Of a DNA stretch of 64,000 bases, positions 47,108 through 59,844 are shown piece by piece. Positions within the stretch are counted from its first letter, which is position 1, and each line of letters opens with the position of its first letter. The translations under genes were made by a program, and so were the position numbers. Location: contig ML664152.1 in NCBI GenBank assembly GCA_007570785.1, positions 5,512,683 through 5,576,682 of the forward strand. The letters are read 5' to 3'. Below the pieces are notes generated by a model that was not told the origin of the DNA, did no database searches, and saw only the letters and a list, made by a program, of their open reading frames with translations. Origin of the DNA: Antilocapra americana (Eukaryota; Chordata; Mammalia; Artiodactyla; Antilocapridae).

Positions 47108-47310
47108 GAATTCAGGTGGTGCTAGTGGTAAAGAACCCACCTGGCAATGCAGGAGATGTAAGAGATGTAGGTTCGATCCCTGGGTCAGGAAAATCCCCTG
47201 GAGGAGGATTTTCCCCCACTCCAGTATTTTTACCTGGAGAATCCCATGGATAGAGGCACCTTGCCAGCTATAATCCATGGGGTTACAGAGTCAAACACAA
47301 CTTAGCAAAC
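47108..47310 (+). mobile_element. Bov-tA SINE
   Basis: Sense Bov-tA, head AATTCAGGTGGTGCTAGTGG. A short (TA)n run follows at 47332-47343. Confidence 0.9.
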
Positions 47311-48355
47311 ATGCAGCTTGAGAATCATCTGTATATATATATATCTTCTGTCTATGCTTATTTGTATCCAAGTGTGTCTATGTGTGTATATGCATATACA
47401 TAATTTTTCCTCATTGTTTTAGCATATTTGATATCCAGGTTTATTGCTAGCATGTGCTAAGCTGATGGATTTGGTTCTATTGTGTTTTCTCATATTGACC
47501 CTTCTTTGCTAGCAACTGGAGTCCTGGCAGAGAAACCTTTTGAGTCTAAATGTAACCGCGTTACTCCCAGCAAGTGATCAATGGTGGGAAATCATTTGGG
47601 TTATCATATTGAAAAAGCTTAAGAGATGCACCAGGCCAGACAGATGTGGGTCTGTTTGCAGCATGAGATTCCGCCGGGACCAACCTGGGAACATCACACA
47701 TGTCTTCTTTCCCATATCAGGGCACAGAAACTCCTTCCCAAGCCAGGAGTAAGGGACTTGGGGATCATTTGCTCATAGGGGTTTTATTGACCTCTGCTCC
47801 CTTCTTTTATGTAAATAATCCCAAGTGGACTGTGTTTGTCATATGAAGTATTGTCATTAATGTTGGGTTGTCATAAAAAGAGAAAATGGCACATAAGGGT
47901 ATATATTCATTTTAGACCTTGTCATGTGTATGATAAAATTGAGGACAGTTATTAGTGGCAGAATAATCTTTTCAAAACTTCATGTCCTTGATTTTTTCAC
48001 TAAAATAGACATGAATGTGTGCTGGAGAGAGGCCTCAATTCAGAACCTTTAAAAATAAATTTTTGTGTCCTGAGATCTTATTTTAGATAATATTAAAAAT
48101 AACTTTCCCTCCTAGGCATCTGAAACAAGTTGGATATTATAAACCTTGGGCAATTTTATTGTGATTCGTGATAGAAATTATTCTTTCAGAGCAGCTGTTT
48201 CGATTTTTAGCTATAGAAGAAAAGCAGTATGAAAGACATTGTGGGCTGAAAAAGTGTAATTTCTGCTTACTCATAAGTCCCTGAATTAGGGTAGACACTG
48301 CTTCTGTGCAACAAAGGGCTCCTGCACCTCTGTTCCTTTAAAAAGGAGGGAGGGC
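47311..48355. other. Unidentified intronic DNA
   Basis: No gene or repeat family recognised. Confidence 0.5.
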
Positions 48356-48359
48356 TTTG

Positions 48360-48623
48360 GGTTCAGAAGTCACAAGCTCTGCCAAGGGAGTTCATAGAAG
48401 AAGATACCTGTTTAAAATAGCTCACAATTTCTCTCTGATTTGGAGTTTTCACAGCCTCCACAGCTTGGACAGACTGCTCTCTTTTAAATTTTGTGCAGAT
48501 GAGGTCAACCTTTTTCCATATCTCCTCCATGGGAAAGTCATAAATATTTCTATCAGCAAGTTTAATAACCTTCAAGAGATTCTCGAGTAATTGTAAACGG
48601 TTAAATACTTTCTTTAGAAAAAT
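48360..48623 (-). other. Antisense open frame with protein-like composition
   Basis: The minus-strand frame starting after a stop near 48624 runs about 86 codons to a TGA at 48360-48362; the first ATG gives 70 residues. It reads as ordinary soluble protein (LADRNIYDFPMEEIWKKVDL, TPNQREIVSYFKQ) with no low complexity. I recognise no family. It could be a processed-pseudogene scrap, an unannotated exon, or chance; a + strand frame of similar length overlaps it. Confidence 0.25.
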
Positions 48624-49678
48624 TTAAATGACAGATGGTGTGACTCAGATTTATTATTAGAACAAAGCACCTTAACCCATAGGAAGTATTTATTGCATGC
48701 TTTAATAAGTGTTGAGTGTTTCTCCCTTAGGTTTCTAACAGCTCTCTATAAGAATAAACATGATTAGGTACCATCTGACTAATGGCCAAGGCAGTGCAAT
48801 GAATCTATTGTAAGTGGAGATGCATTTGCAAGAACTGGAGGGGCTTTCTGTATTTATTCACTCATAATCATTTTCACCTCTCTCTCGCTCTCCTTAGATC
48901 CTGGGAGCAAACAATCAGGGCTTTCATGCATACAGTGAGAATGTAGGAAGAAAGTGACATTTCCCTGGGGTCCAGGGGCCTTCCCTGCCTGTGATGATTA
49001 ACAAAGTCACAGGTGGTTTGCCCTGATGTGGCAGAGTGGGATACACTGCTCTGGCCCCCAGCTGCTCAGGACACACTGAAGTCTAAAAGTAAGGAATGGT
49101 GTTCTTTTAGCCTAGGAGTGTCCCCCATGGGGCTTGCCCGTAGAAGCCTGCTGTGTCTTTCTAGAGATCCCTGGATGGGGAGAGGCTGGTATTTATAATT
49201 ATTTTTTCCAATTGCACAAGCATAGGTGTTATGGGTTATTATAAAACTCTAACCAGAGACAGCAGATATCAACTTCATGGAATTCTGTGGAATTATTTTT
49301 ATAGGCTCATTATTTTGGGCAGATGGGAATAAAAGATTCCTTCCCTCCTTTTATGATTTGATCATTTTTAATGCTCCTGACAAATTGTGTTCTTGAGTTA
49401 AATCAGCATTCTAACCAGTGCAGTGTCACCCCCTCGGGGATATTGGGCAAAATCTGGAAACACTTTGAGTTGTCACAGCTCTGGGAGAAGGGGATGCCCC
49501 TGGCATCTGGTGGGTAGGCAGTGTCCTACAGTGGACAGGACTGCCTGCCCCCACCCCCATGACAAATAATTTTTCGGCTCAAAATGTGAATATGCTGAAG
49601 TTGAGGAACACTAAGTTAAATAGTTTGGAGCCTCGTCTACAGTGTAATATTGGTTTTGTGCTTTTTCTATGGATGCTA
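48624..49678. other. Unidentified intronic DNA
   Basis: No gene or repeat family recognised. Confidence 0.5.
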
Positions 49679-49880
49679 GGGCTTCCCAGGTGGCTCAGAG
49701 GTAATGAACCCCCCTGCGGATGCAGGAGACCCTGGTGTGATCCCTGGGTTGGGAAAATCCCCTGGAGGAGGGCATTCCAACCCAGTCCAGTGTTCTTGCC
49801 TGGAGAATCCCATGGCCAGAGAAGCCTGGTAGGCTACAGTCCATAGGGTCATAGAGTCATACGTGACTAGTGACTAACCA
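49679..49880 (+). mobile_element. Bov-tA SINE
   Basis: Sense Bov-tA, GGGCTTCCCAGGTGGCTCAG to the TCATAGAGTCATACGTGACT tail. Confidence 0.9.
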
Positions 49881-50909
49881 ACAGCATGAATACTAGTGCT
49901 GTGCTGCACAGAAAGAAAGATATTTCTTCTGCATCTCAGTTGTAATTCCTTTGGCTGAAAAAACCATAGCTGGTAATGCTTGCCATTGATTAAGCTTTAT
50001 TTACTTTTTTTTTTATGAGCAAAAGAGAAAAAAAAACCCAAATCTCTGTATCCCCTCTTTTGTCAGTCATTAAGAACATGGGGTGCCAAGGTGTTCCTGG
50101 GTTCCTCTAGCCATTTTCCTTTCACATGATTATGCTAATTAGTATTTGACCAGATGATTAAATTATAATTCGATTAATCCTGTGTGCTAACCGCTCCAAA
50201 TGCATTTTCTCTCTCTCCTGATTACTTCGTGTCCGGAGAGCCCTAAGCTGCAGGCTGCAGAGCTCTGTTCTTCCTGGAGATGTGATCCTCTTTGTTGCCT
50301 GATGAAGGGAGAGGGGATATTTTGTCACCTGCTCTGCTAGGCAGAGGCTGGACTGCAATAGCCTCTGAGAAGTAGAAACCCTGGTTAGAAAGGGCCTGTT
50401 ACGTGAGGACATTAGATGCAGAGAAACACGGAGGAGGAGGAAGATGTGTGGCTTCAAAGGCTGCCAGTCATTTTCCCGGGGGGAGAGGGAATTTGCTGTT
50501 TGCATCTCTTTCTTTTTCACGTGTCCTATGCACACAAGCTTTCGCTGTCTGTGGTGGTCCTGGAGGGGTGTCTCTGTGTTTATCTCAAGTGTGTATTTGC
50601 TTCAAGAAGGAGTCCACCATTTTGTTTTTGTCTGCTTTGTGTTTTAACAACATGGCTCAGGGTTGGTGAACTCATGAAGCCTGAGCTCACTTGGTGAGTC
50701 TGCTTTTCCAAACAGGGTATTTTAGGTTGGGTGACTTTGAGGTCTGTTGAGTAAAATGCTTATGAAATGCTTTCTGATATAAGGAAGTTTCAAATGTATG
50801 GGAAAGAATGTGAGTGAAAAGTATGGATGGCGGTGTTGTTATTAGTATATTTCTACTCTATGGTGAGAGGTTACCAGGGCTCATTTTTGCAGTTCAGTGG
50901 GTTTAGTAA
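49881..50909. other. Unidentified intronic DNA
   Basis: Overlapping frames of up to 125 codons (50158-50697) on both strands have no recognisable domain. Confidence 0.5.
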
Positions 50910-51803
50910 GTTTCCCAGGTGGTGCTAGTGATAAAGAACCTGCCTGGCAATGAATACAGGAGATGTAAGAGGTGTGGGTTCGATCCCTAGGTGGAGAAGA
51001 TCCCCTGGAAAAGGAAATGGCAACTCACTGCAGTGTTCTTTTTTTTTTTTGTCTGACTATTCTTTATTGTGTAAAAAGGAGCTTAATAAATCTTGTTAGC
51101 TTACACAAAGTCTATTTCTGTCTTTCAGGCATTAATATAACCACGCATGTTTAATGATGGCAGTTATTGGGTCTTCTTTCAGGATAGGTTACAGAATAAA
51201 TAAATGTGTTATCAGAACTTTGAGTCTTAAATAATGAATGTACTTTGCACATTTTTCTGCATTCCTCATTTTACCCTAATACTACTTTTGCTCATTCAAC
51301 CCTTTTCCTTGGAGTTAAGATTAGACAAGATTTACAGAATTTAAAGAGTGTGAATTTTGAAAGGACTCTAACTACTGAGGATCGTTTGAAGTTTTGATAA
51401 GTGAGATTAGATGCTTTATATATTTTTTTAATTTTCTTTACTTTATTGTGTTGGTTTTGCCATACATTGACATGAAACTGCCATGGGTTTACATATGCTC
51501 CCCCTCCAGAACCCCCCTCCCTCCTCCCTCCTGATTCCCTCCCCCTGGGTCATCTCTGTGCACCAGCCCCGAGCACCAACCCTGGGCTGGCGATTGATTT
51601 CACATATGATAATTCACATGTTTCAATGCCATTCTCCCATATCATCCCACCCTTGCCCTCTTCCACAGAGTCCATGAGTCTGTTCTATACATCTGCATTT
51701 CTTTTGCTGTTCACTGCAGTGTTCTTGCCTGGAGAATCCCATGGACAGAGGAGCTTGGTGGGCTACAGTCCACGGGCTGCAAAGAGTCGGACACAAATGA
51801 GCA
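50910..51803 (+). mobile_element. Bov-tA SINE split by an L1-type insertion
   Basis: The 5' part is 50910-51040 and the 3' part 51711-51803 (resuming GCCTGGAGAATCCCATGGAC after the duplicated target). Without the insertion the halves form one continuous SINE sharing the 16-bp overlap. Confidence 0.93.
51041..51710 (-). mobile_element. L1 insertion with non-L1 3' sequence (3' transduction)
   Basis: Flanked by a perfect 16-bp target duplication TCACTGCAGTGTTCTT (51025-51040 and 51711-51726). Read on the minus strand: about 290 bp of ruminant L1 3' UTR (51420-51710), the L1 A-rich end, then about 365 bp of unrelated sequence (51051-51415), then AATAAA (51063-51068) and a poly(A) of 10 or more. 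One duplication around both parts implies one insertion event. Confidence 0.85.
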
Positions 51804-51860
51804 CTGAGCTTAGTAATGATTCAGTTTTTTCTTTATACTCTGTCATTTTTTTGCCCTTTC

Positions 51861-52905
51861 AGTTTAGTTCAGTTGCTCAGTCATGTCCGACTCTTTGTGA
51901 TCCCATGGACTGCAGCACACCAGGCTTCCCTATCCATCACCCACTCCTGAAGCATGCCCAAACTCATGTACATTGAGTTGGTGATGCCATCCAACCATCT
52001 CATCCTCTGTCATGCACTTCTCCTCCTGCCTTCAATCTTTCCCAGCATTAGGGTCTTTTCCAGTAAGTCAGTTATTCACATCAGGTTGCCAAAGTATTGG
52101 AGTTTCAGCTTCAGCATCAGTCCTTCCACTGATTTCCTTTAGGATGGACTGGAAGGGACTCTCAAGAGTCTTCTCCAACACCACAGTTCAAAAACATCAA
52201 TTCTTCAGCACTCAGCTTTCATGTCCCTATATGACTACTGGAAAAACCATAGCTTTGACTAGATGGATCTTTGTTGGCAAAGTCATGTCTGTGCTTTTGG
52301 ATATGCTAGATTTCTCATAGCTTTTCTTCCAAGGAGCAAGTGTCTTTTAATTTCATGGCTGCTGTTACCATCTGCAGTTATTTTAGAGCCCCCAGAAATG
52401 AAGTCTCACTTTTCCATTGTTTCTTCATCTATATGCCATAAAGTGATGGTACTGGATGCCATGATCTTCGTTTTTTGAATGTTGAGTTTCAAGCCAACTT
52501 TTTCACTCTCCTCTTTCACTTTCATCAAGAAGCTCTTTAGTTCTTCTTCACTTTCTGCCATGAGGGTGGTGTCATCTGCATATCTGAGGTTATTGATATT
52601 TCTCCTGGCAATCTTGGTTCCAACTTGTGCTTCATCCAACCTGACATTTCGCATGATGTACTCAACATATAAGTTAAATAAGCAGGGTGACAATAAACAG
52701 CCTTGATGTACTGATTTTCTGATTTGGAACCAGTCTGTTGTTCCATGTCCAGTTCTAACTGTTGTTTCTTGACCTGCATACAGATTTCTCAAGAGGCAGG
52801 TAAGGTGGTCTGTTATTCCCATCTCTTTAAGAATTTTCCACAGTTTGTTGTGGTCTGCACAATCAAAGGCTTTGGCGTAGTCAATAAAGCAGAAGTAGAT
52901 GCTTT
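51861..52905 (-). mobile_element. BovB LINE, 3' 1.05 kb with reverse transcriptase remnant
   Basis: Reverse BovB. The minus-strand frame 52406-52822 (138 codons) is the reverse transcriptase palm, with QGCLLSPCLFNLYVEYIM and the catalytic YADD. Endonuclease and upstream parts are absent and the frame ends early, so it is a dead remnant. Confidence 0.93.
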
Positions 52906-53518
52906 GTCCTTTGCATTAGCATAATGGGAAAGTCTGGTTATGAGAAGTGTGACTATTTAGACTATGTATAGTTGTTTTTTGTATCAAATATGTATGTGTT
53001 TTGATCTCACTGGAACTTATGACATCTTTAAGAAGGGGCCACATGGTGATGCTATACATCATTGGTTCTCTATACTTGCTCCTAAAATGCTGGGTCATAA
53101 GAATTAATGACAATGTAGGGAGCCAATACCTGCTTAAATTTTTACATCCTGCTACTCCAAAAATTGTGCCAGTGTCGTTTGAGAAATTAAAATCTCATGG
53201 TTTTCTTTGAAGAGAAAAATTCTGCTTGTAGTTCTTACCATTACAAAAATGATTAGAGTGGAAGGAAATTCACATTTATTGAGCATCTAAAGTGTTCAGG
53301 CATGTAGCTTACATTATGTACACCTGTTTTATTTATTAGTCATAATAGTGATGGTGATGTCAACATTAATAGCTGGAATTATTTATTGCTAGATGTGAGA
53401 TTCTACTTTAAGAGTCCATGGGATTTCCTATGATGCTCAAAGCTTTGTAGGAAGGCAGGTATTGTTGTCATCACTACTGTAAGGAAGGTGGGATTAAGTG
53501 GGTGCTATGGGTTCCTCA
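52906..53518. other. Intronic DNA with MIR-like fragment
   Basis: TTCACATTTATTGAGCATCT near 53269 resembles a reverse MIR end. Otherwise unrecognised. Confidence 0.4.
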
Positions 53519-53722
53519 GGGCTTCCCAGGTGGTACTAGTGATAAAAAATCCACCTGCCAATGCAGGTAGACATAAGAGACAGTGTGTTCAATCCTTGGG
53601 TCAGGAAGCATCCCCCTTTTGAGGAGGGCATGGCAACCCACTCCAGTATTCTTACTTAGAAAATCCCAAGGACAGAGGAGCCTGGTGGGCTACAGTCCAT
53701 GACTGAAGCAACTTAGCATGGA
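53519..53722 (+). mobile_element. Bov-tA SINE
   Basis: Sense Bov-tA, AGGGCTTCCCAGGTGGTACT to a truncated tail (CAGTCCATGACTGAAGCAAC). Confidence 0.9.
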
Positions 53723-54475
53723 TGCATGGGTCCCTTCACTTTTAAAAGGCAGTACAAGGACTAAGCCTATGTCTGTGTACAAAGCCACACTGCCATATGA
53801 CCATCGTTCATTCCAAACAGTCGAATGAATAAGTGCTTTGAATCTCAGTTTTATAGAATTTGAGGCCAGAGTTTGGAGATATTGATCATTGGCCTGAGGT
53901 CAATGGGACCTAGTATTCGAGGGCAGAATTCTGAGTTCCTGTCATCTGAAGTCATAGATTTGTTTACTCCACATCATAAGCTTCCCCGAATCTCCCAAAT
54001 ATATCCACACTTACTCGACTGTTTTTAAACTTTGAAGATGATGGCATTACATTTGCGTTGAAGTTGGACGATAGTTGTTTTGAGAATGTGCATATCAACC
54101 TTTAAGAATCAGTGTGTAAATGAGGAAAACTTATTTAATTTTCCCTGTCGACCCCACTCACTTATTTGAGTTAAGTAAATAAGAGACAGGTTAATTAATT
54201 TTTATCCACTTTGGTGGTAGAATTATTTCCTGGTATTATGTTCTATTGTTGGTGTGCTTAAGAGAAATTGGAGGAAGGTGACATTTATATTATATTCATT
54301 ATATGGAAGGTCCTCCCCAGCCCCTTAAATTAAATCGGGTGTCGGTCTTTAAGTATATTATATTTAATTTGTCCTCAACTGACCACAGTTTTCTCAAGGT
54401 CAAAATTTTAGAATAAAAATGATTTTGAAATTGGTAATTGAAGACTGAAATTGGTTCTGAGTTTTGTATCAGTTG
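53723..54475. other. Unidentified intronic DNA
   Basis: AT-rich; no gene or repeat family recognised. Confidence 0.5.
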
Positions 54476-54486
54476 AGGCTCTTATG

Positions 54487-54759
54487 CTGCTGCTGCTAAG
54501 TCACTTCAGTCATGTCTGACTCTGTGCAACCCCACAGATGGCAGCCCACCAGGCTCCCCCGTCCCTGGGATCCTCCAGGCAAGAATACTGGAGTAGGTTG
54601 CCATTTCCTTCTCCAATGCATGAAAGTAAAAAGTGAAAGTGAAGTCGCTCAGTCGTGTCCAACTCTTCACCATCCCATGGACTGCAGCCTACCAGGCTCC
54701 TCCATCCATGGGATTTTCCAGGCAAGAGTATTGGAGTGGGGTGCCATTGCCATCTCTGA
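54487..54759 (-). mobile_element. Bov-A2 SINE (dimeric) with target duplication
   Basis: Two Bov-A monomers joined by ATGCATGAAAGTAAAAAGTG, starting with (CTG)n and ending TGGGGTGCCATTGCCATC. Perfect 11-bp duplication AGGCTCTTATG at 54476-54486 and 54760-54770. Low divergence suggests a recent insertion. Confidence 0.95.
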
Positions 54760-54770
54760 AGGCTCTTATG

Positions 54771-55494
54771 AGAAGGACACAAATCAATTTTGTGCCTACA
54801 TATGTGAGTCTTATTGTTTTTGGCTGAGTTATTTCACTGAAGTATCCACGGGGCACATATCTTGAAGAATTCAGAAAATACTACTTAGTCTTACTTCCTG
54901 AGATCGAATGGAAGTTCTTATAATAAGAGTAATACCTGTGTGCCTCCATATGCTGTGTGGTGGTGACAGTCTTCTTGTTCTCTGACATGTAGATAATGTA
55001 CAGACTAATTTATGCATACATGAAGTTTACCCTCTATGGAGTGCACATGTGATGAAAACTGCCCAGCTCTGTGAGTTCTCAGAGCTTGGACGGCCCAAAC
55101 TTTCCTTAGCAGGTGGTTGTAAGGTCATGAAGCTCTGCTTATTGTTTGGATGACCTCCTTGCGTGACATACACTGCCTGGGGTTCATTAGTATGAGCATC
55201 TAGCAGAGTTATGGCCTGGATCCCCAATTAGACCTCTGTTTTGGAATTTGTCTTCAATCCTATCTGCTAGCTATATCTTAAACCTTGGGTCATGGTTCCA
55301 AGGAGTACCTGACTGAAAAGAGATTAAAAGATACTTGGATATTGACTAAGTAACCCAAAGTTTGTAACTATGATGAAGTCTACGAGTGACTTTTTTATGG
55401 AGTGCTGGATGAACCTATCTATAATATCTAGTTATACTTACCAAGCTCTTACTACATGCCATGAACTGGGCTAAATGCTTTATTGGATCAGTGT
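54771..55494. other. Unidentified intronic DNA
   Basis: No gene or repeat family recognised. Confidence 0.5.
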
Positions 55495-56313
55495 AGTTTA
55501 GTTCAGTTGCTCAGTTGTGTCCGACTCTTTGCAACCCCATGGACTGCAGCACGCCAGGAATCCCTGTCCATTACCAACTCCCAGAGCTTGTTCAACCTCA
55601 TGTCGATCGAGTTAGTGATGCCATCCCACCATCTCATCCTCTGTTGTCCCATTCTCCTCCTGCCTTCAATCTTTCTCAGCATCAGAGTCTTTTCCAATGC
55701 ATTAATTCTTTGCATCAGGAGGCTAAAGAATTGGTTCAGCATCAGTCTTTCCAATTAATATTCAGGACTAATCTTTAGGATTGACTAGTTGGATCTCCTT
55801 GCAGTCCAAGGGACTCTCAAGCGTCTTCTCCAATACCACAGTTCAAAAGCATCAATTCTTTGGCACTCAGCTTTCTCTGTGGTCCAACTCTCACATCCAT
55901 AGGTGGCTGCTGGGAAAACCGTAGCTTTGACTATACAGATCTTTGTTGGCAACGTCATGTCTCTGCTTTTTAATATGCTGTCTAGGTTGGTCATAGCTTT
56001 TCTTCCAAGGAGCAAGCATCTTTTAGTTTCATGGCTGCAGTCACCATCTGCAGTGATTTTTGAGCCCAAGAAGTCTCTCACTGTTTCCATTGTTTCTCCA
56101 TCTATTTGCCATGAAGTGATGGGACTGGATGCCATGATCTTAGCTTTTTGAATGTTGAGTTTTAAGCCAACTTTTTCACTTTCCTCTTTCACATTCATTA
56201 AGAGGCTCTTCAGTTCCTCTTCACTTTATGCCATAAGGGTGGTGTCTTCTGCATTTCTGAGGTTATTGATATTTCTCCCGGCAGTCTTGATTCCAGCTTG
56301 TGCTTCATCCAGC
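55495..56313 (-). mobile_element. BovB LINE, 3' 820 bp
   Basis: Reverse BovB with 3' UTR and reverse transcriptase C-terminal remnant (minus frame 55785-56198: VKEESEKVGLKLNIQKAKIM). The frame is broken near 56230. Confidence 0.93.
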
Positions 56314-56735
56314 TTTATTGTATAATCTCATTTAATCTTCAAGTGAGTCTTTGAGATAATTATTTACATTATCCTCATTTTATACTTGGGGGAAATCAAG
56401 TCTTACAAAGGCAAAGTGACCCCTCTAAAGCCATCATCATCAGCATCTCAGTTGCTCAGTTGTGTCTGACCCTTTGTGACCCCATGGACTATAGCCTGCA
56501 GGCTCCTCTGTTCATGAAATTTTCTAGGCAAGAATACTGGAGCAGGTTGCCATTTCCTTCTCTAAGGAATCTTCCTGACTCAGAGATCAAACCTACATCT
56601 CTTTTGTCTCCTGCATTGGCAGTTGGGTTCTTTACCACTGCAGCACCTCTGAAGCCCTCTAAAGTCATAGATTCAGCTAGTGGTAAAGGCAGGATTTGAA
56701 CTTGTGCACTTCCAGAACTTGAATGCATGCTGTCC
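56314..56735 (-). mobile_element. MIR SINE split by a Bov-tA
   Basis: Reverse MIR: TCTCATTTAATCTTCAAGTG, GCAAAGTGACCCCTCTAAAG, then after the SINE GTGGTAAAGGCAGGATTTGA. A clean nested pair. Confidence 0.7.
56435..56654 (-). mobile_element. Bov-tA SINE with target duplication
   Basis: Reverse Bov-tA flanked by CCCTCTAAAG[C/T]CAT at 56421-56434 and 56655-56668 (one mismatch in 14). Confidence 0.93.
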
Positions 56736-58689
56736 TCATCAACTAATGAGCTCCTGATACCTGGGCTGGCTCCTGAAAGTAGCTGTCTGGAGAGCTGGAA
56801 ATTCGAGTTATGCCAGAGAGTGGGGATGGGCCAGAGAACAAATATTGCTTTCTTCAGCTTTTTTCTGAAGAAAGTTGATGGGAGATTATGACCATGCAAG
56901 CACTGTTTGGGAAGTTTCAGGGTTGGTTGGTTCTAATCACAGCGTTTCTAGAATCTCAACTCATTCCTGAGGAAGGACACTCAGTCCACAAAATGTGACC
57001 AAGCACCTGCTGCCCACCCCTTGTTGGGAAGCACAGGTCACCCTGCTTCCCAAGGTGCAGCCTGTGTACCGTGTTGTGTGTCTATTTCTGTGGTGCCTGG
57101 ATTAGACCTTAAGCACTCTGGATTTCAGTGGACAGAACAAGGCGGCTATGCCCTGTAGTGATCACAGAACCTGTCCACACATCCCCTGACTGCTGGTATT
57201 GCTGTGTGTCTTCTCTCCAAAGAGTCCCCTATACACATTTCACACAAGTGCCCATGTCGGCCCCATCTCTCCTTGTCTTGGAGATGTTAAACTTCAGGAA
57301 GCCCCTGATAAAACCCAAGCCAGCCTATACGTTGCTGCGTTGGGGCAGCAGAGATCTCTGGAGAAGCTCCACACACTGCCTTTCTGATTGATCTCATTGT
57401 ATGTTGTGACCACAAACCTCCAGTGAGCCCTTGGCTCTGCCCTCAGCCTCACTGAACCACCAAGTTGCTTCCTGTTCTGATGGGAAGAAGATTTCACACC
57501 TTCTTCCTCTTCTGGAAGCCTCAGACACCCCTTCCCTTTCCAGACTTTCAGTCTATGGCCTCCTGTCTCTTACTAACATATCAGGAGACCCAAGAGAATT
57601 CCTTGGCATATCTCTTTCTAACTCCAGACACTCAGGTGTCTGCACTTGTACTGATGGCTCCCTTTTCACCCCATTGGAGAGGGAGAGATTCAATTATGGA
57701 GATGACCCAACATTGACTTCTGGCCTGGACAGGTGAGTTCGACAGCATTATTTTAGTCAGATATAATCCCAACCCAGGTGAAAAAGAACCATACCATACA
57801 GGGTCACATAGGGGTTGGACTTGGAAGCAGAGTGAACAGCAGGGGCTGGGGGAGGAGCTGTGTAGTATCACAAGGGTGGAGTGGCCCTGGTTCCTGCAGG
57901 AGGAGGTGATTGGCTTGTTTGAATAGCTCCTACAGGCTGGCAGGGAACTAAGCCTGATACTTAGGAAAACACAGACACTATGCCCGGTCCCTTGACAAGG
58001 AAGGTCATTTAGAGAGGAGTTTGTGAGAGCAGAAGGAAAGGGGGAGCTGGTGGGTAAGTCATTTGAGGCCCTCTCCATTTTGCCAGATGGCAGCACTGGG
58101 CTGTCTCAATATAAGGCGGAGACCTCCACCCATGCCCAGAATCCCGCCATCTCCCATCCATGGAAGGACTTTGCCTTCATGTTTGGGATCTCATTCTCAA
58201 GTATCTCCCCTCTCAAGTATTTCCTCTCTTCCAGGTAACATACCACTGCCAGATGACCTCTCCTGTAAATATATTAGCATGTAAAATATACTAACATACA
58301 ACCCCTCCCCCCTCAACTCTGGTCAGTTTCTTCACCTTCCTCACTCTCTTACACTCTCTGTGTCAAAATCACTGGCAAGAGCTGCACATACTAGGGTTTG
58401 TCAAATTAACTGAGATCTGGGATTCTGTTTTCCGTTTCCAGTCTGTGGCAGATGGATGTGAAGTCCTAGAGGACACGCTGGGGACACAGCCCGTTCCACA
58501 TGCTGCTCGCCATGGGGGTTCAGCAGTCAGCAGAGTTGTCTGCACCCCAAGCCCTGAGAACAGAGGGTACAGATCACACACTTGGAAGTTGCATCTCAGT
58601 TTCTATACTTGTCTGATTGCAGACAGGAGACGAGCAGCTGGTCTGTGCACAATTGGACTAGGGCTGTCTGAGTCCACTTGATGTCTTCA
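56736..58689. other. Unidentified intronic DNA
   Basis: About 2 kb, moderate GC, no repeat recognised. Frames of up to 154 codons (57632-58096, -) overlap others and show no recognisable domain. Confidence 0.5.
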
Positions 58690-59844
58690 TCTCAGTGTCT
58701 CTTAAACACACCTGATCAGTGTCCTCTCTGTGACTCTGTTGAATCTGCTTTTGACAAGGTCACCTATGACCTCTGTATTTCTAGTCTTCATCTTGTTCAA
58801 CTACTGAACAGCTTTCTACACCACAGACTCTTTCCTTGAATCCTGTATATTGCGCTCTTTAGCTTTGCCTTCTGCCTCGCTAGGTTCTCCTCCTTGTTGT
58901 CTTTTCAAAATTCTCCTCTCTAGTTGAATGGTAAGTGATTCAACACCCCAGGTCTCTGTCCTCAGCCCTCTCCTCTCCCCATCTCTCCCATCCGCATTGC
59001 TTTCCTATCTATACTTACTCTACATATGATTTAATTTAAGCTAAGACATTAAAAAAAGTCCAAAATGCAGTACTTGAATGCAATATCAAAAACGACAGAA
59101 TGATCTCTGTTTGTTTCGAAGGCAAAACATTCAGTATCACGATAATTCAAGTCTATGACCCGACCAGTAATGCCAAAGAAGCTGAAGTTGAACAGTTCTA
59201 TGAAGACATATAAGACCTTTTAGAACTAACACCCAAAAAAGATGTCCTTTTCATTATAGGGGACTGGAATGCAAAAGTAGGAAGTCAAGAAACACCTGGA
59301 ATAACAGGCAAATTTGGCCTTGGAGTACAGAATGAAGCAGGGCAAAGGCTAGTAGAGTTCTGCCAAGAGAACGCACTGGTCATAGCAAACACCCTCTTCC
59401 AACAACACAAGAGAAGACTCTACACATGGACATCATCAGATGGTCAACACCGAAATCATATTGATTATATTCTTTGCAGCCAAAAATGGAGAAGCTCTAT
59501 ACAGTCAGCAAAAACAAGACTGGGAGCTGACTGTGGCTCAGATCACTAACTCCTTATTGCCAAATTCAGACTGAAATTGAAGAAAGTGGAGAAAACCACT
59601 AGACCATTCAGGTATGACCTAAATAAAATCCATTATGATTATACAGTGGAAGAGAGAAATAGATTTAAAAGACTAGATCTGATAGACAGAATGCCTGATG
59701 AACTATGGATGGAGGTTCATGACATTGTATAGGAGACAGGAATCATCACCAACCCCAAGAAAAAGAAATGCAAAAAAGCAAAATAGCTGCCTGAAGAGGC
59801 CTTACAAATAGCTGTGAAAAGACAGGAAGTGAAAAGCAAAGGAG

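Noticed and set aside
52406..52822. Independent reverse-transcriptase gene
   Set aside because: It is the truncated 3' part of a BovB copy, one of several in the window, with no upstream domains.
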